DNA of 64,000 nucleotides, from NCBI RefSeq assembly GCF_046630445.1, contig NC_092339.1, positions 314,277,501 through 314,341,500 on the forward strand, written 5' to 3'. How positions within the stretch are numbered: the first letter of the stretch is position 1; the number at the start of each line of letters is the position of its first letter. Below, in pieces: positions 59,920 through 64,000 of the stretch. The notes below the pieces were generated by a model. The model was not told the origin of the DNA. It saw only the letters and a program-made list of their open reading frames with translations, and did not search any database. The translations under genes and the position numbers were made by a program. This stretch comes from Rutidosis leptorrhynchoides (Eukaryota; Streptophyta; Magnoliopsida; Asterales; Asteraceae).

Positions 59920-61650
59920 TGTGACAAGGGTCCCGGAACAGGTTTGTTTATTTTATTTGGACCTCGTTTGGGTTACTTAATCTTGTGCAAAAGATATCAG
60001 ATAACTGGTAAATACCCGTGGGTGATGGGATATTGTGTTTAACAAAAATATTTAAGCCTTGACCTACTCATTTTGTTATGTTTCCAGAAATTTCTTCTTC
60101 ACTCTCGTACCTAACATTCACCTCTTTAAAAACCCTAATCACTCAATCTCAGTTTGGTTCTTGAATTGAGTCAAGAAACTGATTCCTTGTGTTGTTGTGA
60201 GTCTATCAAGGTAAGATTTGTCAAATTTCATGTCCAAATCAGTGTGTAAATTGAGTTTGAAGGTGAGTTTTGTTAAAAGTGATTTTTGGGTCAAAAGTTC
60301 TTAAACTGATGTTGTTTGAGCGTAAATTTTGTGGGTTTATGTCTCAAAACGTTTATTATAAAAGATGTGTTCGGTTTTGGGGTCTTAAATGAGTCATAGG
60401 TCGAGATTTGGTGATTTGGATGTGAAACCCGTCACTTTGCTGCTGTTGCAGCTGATGAACTACCTTCGGCCGATGGTCGTTGAACATCGACCGATGTTGA
60501 GGGACGATCGGCCGATTGACAAGACCATCGACTGATAGTGTATGACTTTTGACCAGCGGATATAATTTTGACGATCGACCGATTGGGGGAGACCATCGGT
60601 TGACGATCGGTCGATGGATGGGACCATCGACCGATGGTCTTTTGGCAGTAAATATTTTACTAAGTGTTGATTTATAGCTGTTATGCTGCCCGTATGTTTT
60701 TTAAGGTTTTCAGGATGTAAATTTTGAAAATGCATAAGTGTTAAGCATGAATTTTTAGAGAACGATTTTTACTAATTTGCAAAAATGTGCTGTCAGTGTG
60801 TCTAATTTTGATAGGAACACTATTCTAACTTGGTTTTTGTTGTTCTCAGGAGATAAGAACACGGAGGAAGCTCAGAAATAATAACTGAGCAGTTGCTGGT
60901 AATTGGTGAGTGGGTCTATCTCCGGATAGAGTTTAAGTAGCATAACTTGCTACTGTGGTTGACTCTTTTACCATGCATAGTGTAGGGATTTTCATGTTAG
61001 AATAATATTGTATGCCTGATGTTGTGCGTAAATTATGTGTACACTGTGTGAATGGCACCAGTCGGGCCTATGGAGACTGGGGACTCGAAACCGTGCCTAG
61101 GAGAGGTTAGAGTCCGTATGAAGTTAACCATGCTTAGGGGAGGTTGAGTCCATAGGCTACTGATTGTGGAGTATAGTGTGAACGATGCATCCCCTGCATC
61201 TGGATAACTATACTGTGAATTGAGTAGCAGGGACTATCGGTAGACTCAGGCCCGATCAGCTGAGAGTCGTATGCTCGTACAAGCCGCCGATCCTCGTATT
61301 GTCTTATTATATGCTAGTTGGTAGTTATCATGTGTTGTTGTTAGTATATAGCTTGTGTGTAGCTTAAGCTATATCTGATAGATAGATTCCATTCACTTAG
61401 CGGTGCGCTAATCCCTCACATTTTTCCCATTGCAGGTTTGGATACTGCTAGTCGGGATGGGTGCTGATGTAGAAGACATGTTTGACAACCCTACTCTGAT
61501 GTGGAGTTTTGTTTAAATAATGTTTTGTAAAAACGTAACACCGTTGTGTAAACTCAAACTTAATTACACGAATTAATGTAATGACGTGACTTATATTGTG
61601 TTTGTTAGTAAAGTCTTCCACTGTGTTATAAAAAAAATGTCTGTGTTACA
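59920..61650 (+). repeat. 5' LTR (1.73 kb) with palindrome array and possible leader intron
   Basis: Starts TGTGACAAGGGTCCCGG (start inferred from LTR style, since no partner LTR is visible) and ends GTGTTACA just before the primer site. About eight copies of an ACCATCGACCGATGG-type palindrome fill 60465-60645. A GT..AG pair (CAAG/GTAAGA near 60211 and TTCTCAG near 60850) could bound a leader intron that removes the array from the transcript. Confidence 0.75.
60465..60645. repeat. Array of CGATCGGCCGAT / CATCGACCGATGG palindromes
   Basis: Roughly eight imperfect copies, most self-complementary, spaced about 15-35 bases. Open frames across it are repeat artefacts. Confidence 0.85.
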
Positions 61651-61653
61651 AGT

Positions 61654-61665
61654 TGGTATCAGAGC
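61654..61665 (+). other. Primer-binding site (tRNA-iMet)
   Basis: A perfect TGGTATCAGAGC three bases after the LTR end. Confidence 0.94.
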
Positions 61666-61830
61666 ATGGTTTGGCAGCAAATACGTGCGTGTATTTTGTT
61701 CCCAAACCCTGAGGTAAGTCAAACATGTATGTGGGAGTGGAGGCTAAGTGAAAATAGGATATACATGTGTTTGTTGTGATTGAACTAACTGATATCCACT
61801 AAGCTTTTGTGTGAGCTGTTTTGTAGCACA

Positions 61831-62488
61831 TGTATGACTGATAGAAACGCAACTGGCCCATCCAACCCCGGAACATTCAGAGCACCAGAAGAGGGTGTTG
61901 AGTTTGATGATGATCAGAATAGTTACATCCTTCAGTTTGAAAGCAAGCTAAAAGAGGCCGAAGACAAAATTAATGAGCTTGAATTGGCGAGGCATTCTGG
62001 AAATGATGATACACCACCTGGCTTCCCAACCGCGCAATCCTAAACAATACCTAATGTGCACCAGAACCAGTTTCTGAATCAAATACCTAACCAATACTAT
62101 ATGCCACCGCAAAACACTTTTACTTACCAAAATCCCATGATGATGAACCCATACCAAATGCAAATGTTTCAACAACCCTACATGCATCCACCCAAAAGGT
62201 GCACTTATAAGAACTTTTGTGATTGCAAACCCTCTAAGTTTTCTGGAAGTACTGATCCGACTATAACTCTTAATTGGTTGCGAGAAATTGAAAGGGTATT
62301 TGAAGCGTGCCAGTGCGAACCTGAGCTAAAAGTAACATATGCTAGTCGACTGTTGAAAGGTAGGGCTATGATTTGGTGAGATTCTTTATTTCCAGTATAC
62401 CGAAAGAACAAGTGAGTATGATCATGTGGGAGCAGTTTCATGGGAAAGTGTATGAATAGTATTGTAATCCGTTTGATATGAACCAAAT
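61831..62488 (+). pseudogene. gag: gypsy gag, broken
   Basis: Starts MTDRNATGPSNPG, with a short Glu/Lys-rich helix (FESKLKEAEDKINELELA). A TAA stop at 62041-62043 interrupts the frame. It then reopens through a Gln/Met/Pro-rich stretch into the capsid region SKFSGSTDPTITLNWLREIE. At about 62377 a TGA sits where gypsy gag usually has a second Trp (RAMIW then stop). The frame ends at the solo LTR insertion. Non-functional. Confidence 0.85.
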
Positions 62489-63988
62489 TGTGATGACCCG
62501 AAAATTTTTGACTTATTTAAACCAATTCTCTATACGATTTATTATTTTAACACGTTAAACAAAGTCTGTTAGATTGAGTCTCAAAATTTTAGAACTGTTA
62601 CATATATACAATTACCTTTGACTACTCTCGATGATTCATGAACAATTATATGTATGTATATATATATGTACAAGTAAAAACGACTTTCCTACAGTAAAAA
62701 TTACTTTGTTACAGTAAAACACTATTTGCTACAGTAACACTATTTGCTACAGTAACACTATTTGCTACAGTAACACTATTTGCTACAGTAAACACTATTT
62801 GATGTCGACGAACTAGCAAACAAAAACATAAAAGGCGGCCATGCGATCGCATGGCAAAAACACTGAAAACTCATGTGATCGCATGAGCTACAGTAAATCG
62901 AAAAGTACTATAAAAGGTCAGTTTTGCTCGACGAAATATTTCATAAAAATATATGTACGTAAATTTTATAATTATAATTATAATTATAATTTTAATTTTA
63001 AGTTTAATAATAATAAAGTATATTCGAGGGTATTTTTAATTCGGGTTTCAAACCGTTTTAAAATAAGGAAATATTGGGTATTGTTCGGGGTATTGTTCTT
63101 GAATCCAAGGCCAACCATACAGTCGTCTACCATCATTACGTCTACGCAATTTGCCTACAATATTGAGTCTCAATATTGAACTGTGAGTTTATAGTCTCCC
63201 TTTTTAAATACTTTAAATATTTTTGGGCTGAGAATATATGCAATTTATTTTAAACGCGATAAGACACAAGTACATACTAAATTCTACACTGAGTTAAACC
63301 GAAAATCCCTTAGCTTTGGTAACTAGTAGCTGCCAGTACATAGGATATGGACTGGTGGGCGCGAATAATTGTATATGGATCCATAGGGTTTGACATCCCC
63401 GTCCGAGCTAGAGCACTAGCCTTTTAACGGACGTATGTTATTTGAGTTTAAGACACGTTGGTTTGCGTGTATTAAAACGAATGGGGTAATTATCACTATA
63501 GCGTTAAGTTTAGTTACCAGGGTGCTCTGTTACGTAGAATCTATTGATAAACTTTTGATGAAATCTTGTGGTCTATCTTTATATATGTTTATGACTCGAG
63601 CAATTAAACCTATAACTCACCAACATTCGTGTTGACTTTTTAGCATGTTTTATTCTCAGGTCCTTAGAATGCTTCCGCTGTGATGTGCTTGTTGCCTACA
63701 TGGAGTCTCACATGCTTTGTACAAAGTTTATTGCATTCAAAATAAAACTGCGTTGTGTAATAAATAATTGGACTGTGATGTCAACCTGTAAATTAAAGAC
63801 TTATGTATTTCGGGGTTTTGCTTATACCTAAGCACTCGCCCACATGTTTATAACTTTCTATGTTTAGAAAGTCACTTATTTTAATGAATGCAATATTTTA
63901 TCAAAACGTATCATATAGAGGTCAAAACCTCACTGTGGAATCAATGATTAACGTGCCGCGTCAATAGCGATTTTGACGGGTCGTTACA
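62489..63988 (+). mobile_element. Solo LTR of the left-edge gypsy family, TSD CAAAT
   Basis: TGTGATGACCCG...GGGTCGTTACA, 1500 bp, flanked by CAAAT at 62484-62488 and 63989-63993. It matches 2845-4315 throughout, with a different head portion length and a shorter minisatellite. It was formed by recombination between the two LTRs of a complete insertion. The short frames inside it (62841, 63435) also occur in the other LTR and are not genes. Confidence 0.96.
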
Positions 63989-64000
63989 CAAATCAAGACT

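Larger units (their letters stand above)
59920..62488 (+). mobile_element. LTR retrotransposon: 5' LTR, primer site, broken gag
   Basis: The plus-strand 5' LTR (59920-61650) is followed by a perfect iMet primer site and a gag with stops. The gag is interrupted at 62489 by a solo LTR and resumes after 63993 at the window edge. Pol and the 3' LTR lie right of the window. The gag wording (PSKFSGSTDPTITLNWL, VTYASRLLKGRA) is of gypsy type. Confidence 0.85.

Overview
The window is nuclear DNA of a flowering plant. Intact plant genes are rare in it and it consists mostly of nested retrotransposons. The LTR elements use the initiator-methionine tRNA primer site (TGGTATCAGAGC or a one-base variant). 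One copia element has the very long, zinc-knuckle-rich gag often seen in daisy-family (Asteraceae) genomes, and the P450 is of the CYP71-clan type. Asteraceae is therefore my inference, not a demonstrated identity.

Left part (1-37187): a stack of insertions that can be read from its junctions. The oldest layer is a degenerate minus-strand Ty1/copia element (18791-19240 and 31781-37187). It was split at 19240/31781 by a 12.5 kb non-autonomous LTR element (19241-31780, TSD ATCTC, LTRs about 4.6 kb). It was also split at 18790 by another LTR element, of which about 318 bp remain here. That remnant was invaded by a second large non-autonomous element (8010-18472, 5' LTR about 4.0 kb). The 3' LTR of the second element was invaded by a related element with a 3.25 kb LTR (4316-8009), and this in turn by a plus-strand Ty3/gypsy element whose nearly complete pol and 3' LTR occupy 1-4315. 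These gypsy-type families share LTR-end modules and, where visible, the sequence before the 3' LTR. This suggests one autonomous family and several large non-autonomous partners.

Middle (37188-49740): a gene-bearing island. It holds an apparently intact two-exon cytochrome P450 (39443-41276) with a SINE just upstream of its promoter. A Helitron candidate, a shrunken copia element with TSD AGTTG (42112-45041), several MITE-like elements and a striking fold-back element with about 285 bp arms (48177-48762) follow.

Right part (49741-64000): a full-length, apparently intact L1-type LINE (49741-55748) with both ORFs open and a 16 bp target duplication. It lies inside what may be an unrecognised minus-strand gene with exon-like segments between about 49.5 and 59.7 kb. 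Next come the 5' LTR, primer site and broken gag of another plus-strand LTR element (59920-62488). That gag is interrupted by a perfect solo LTR (62489-63988, TSD CAAAT) of the same family as the gypsy element at the left edge.

No CRISPR array, bacterial operon, rRNA gene or canonical functional tRNA gene was seen. Most short open frames in the AT-rich LTRs are chance frames.
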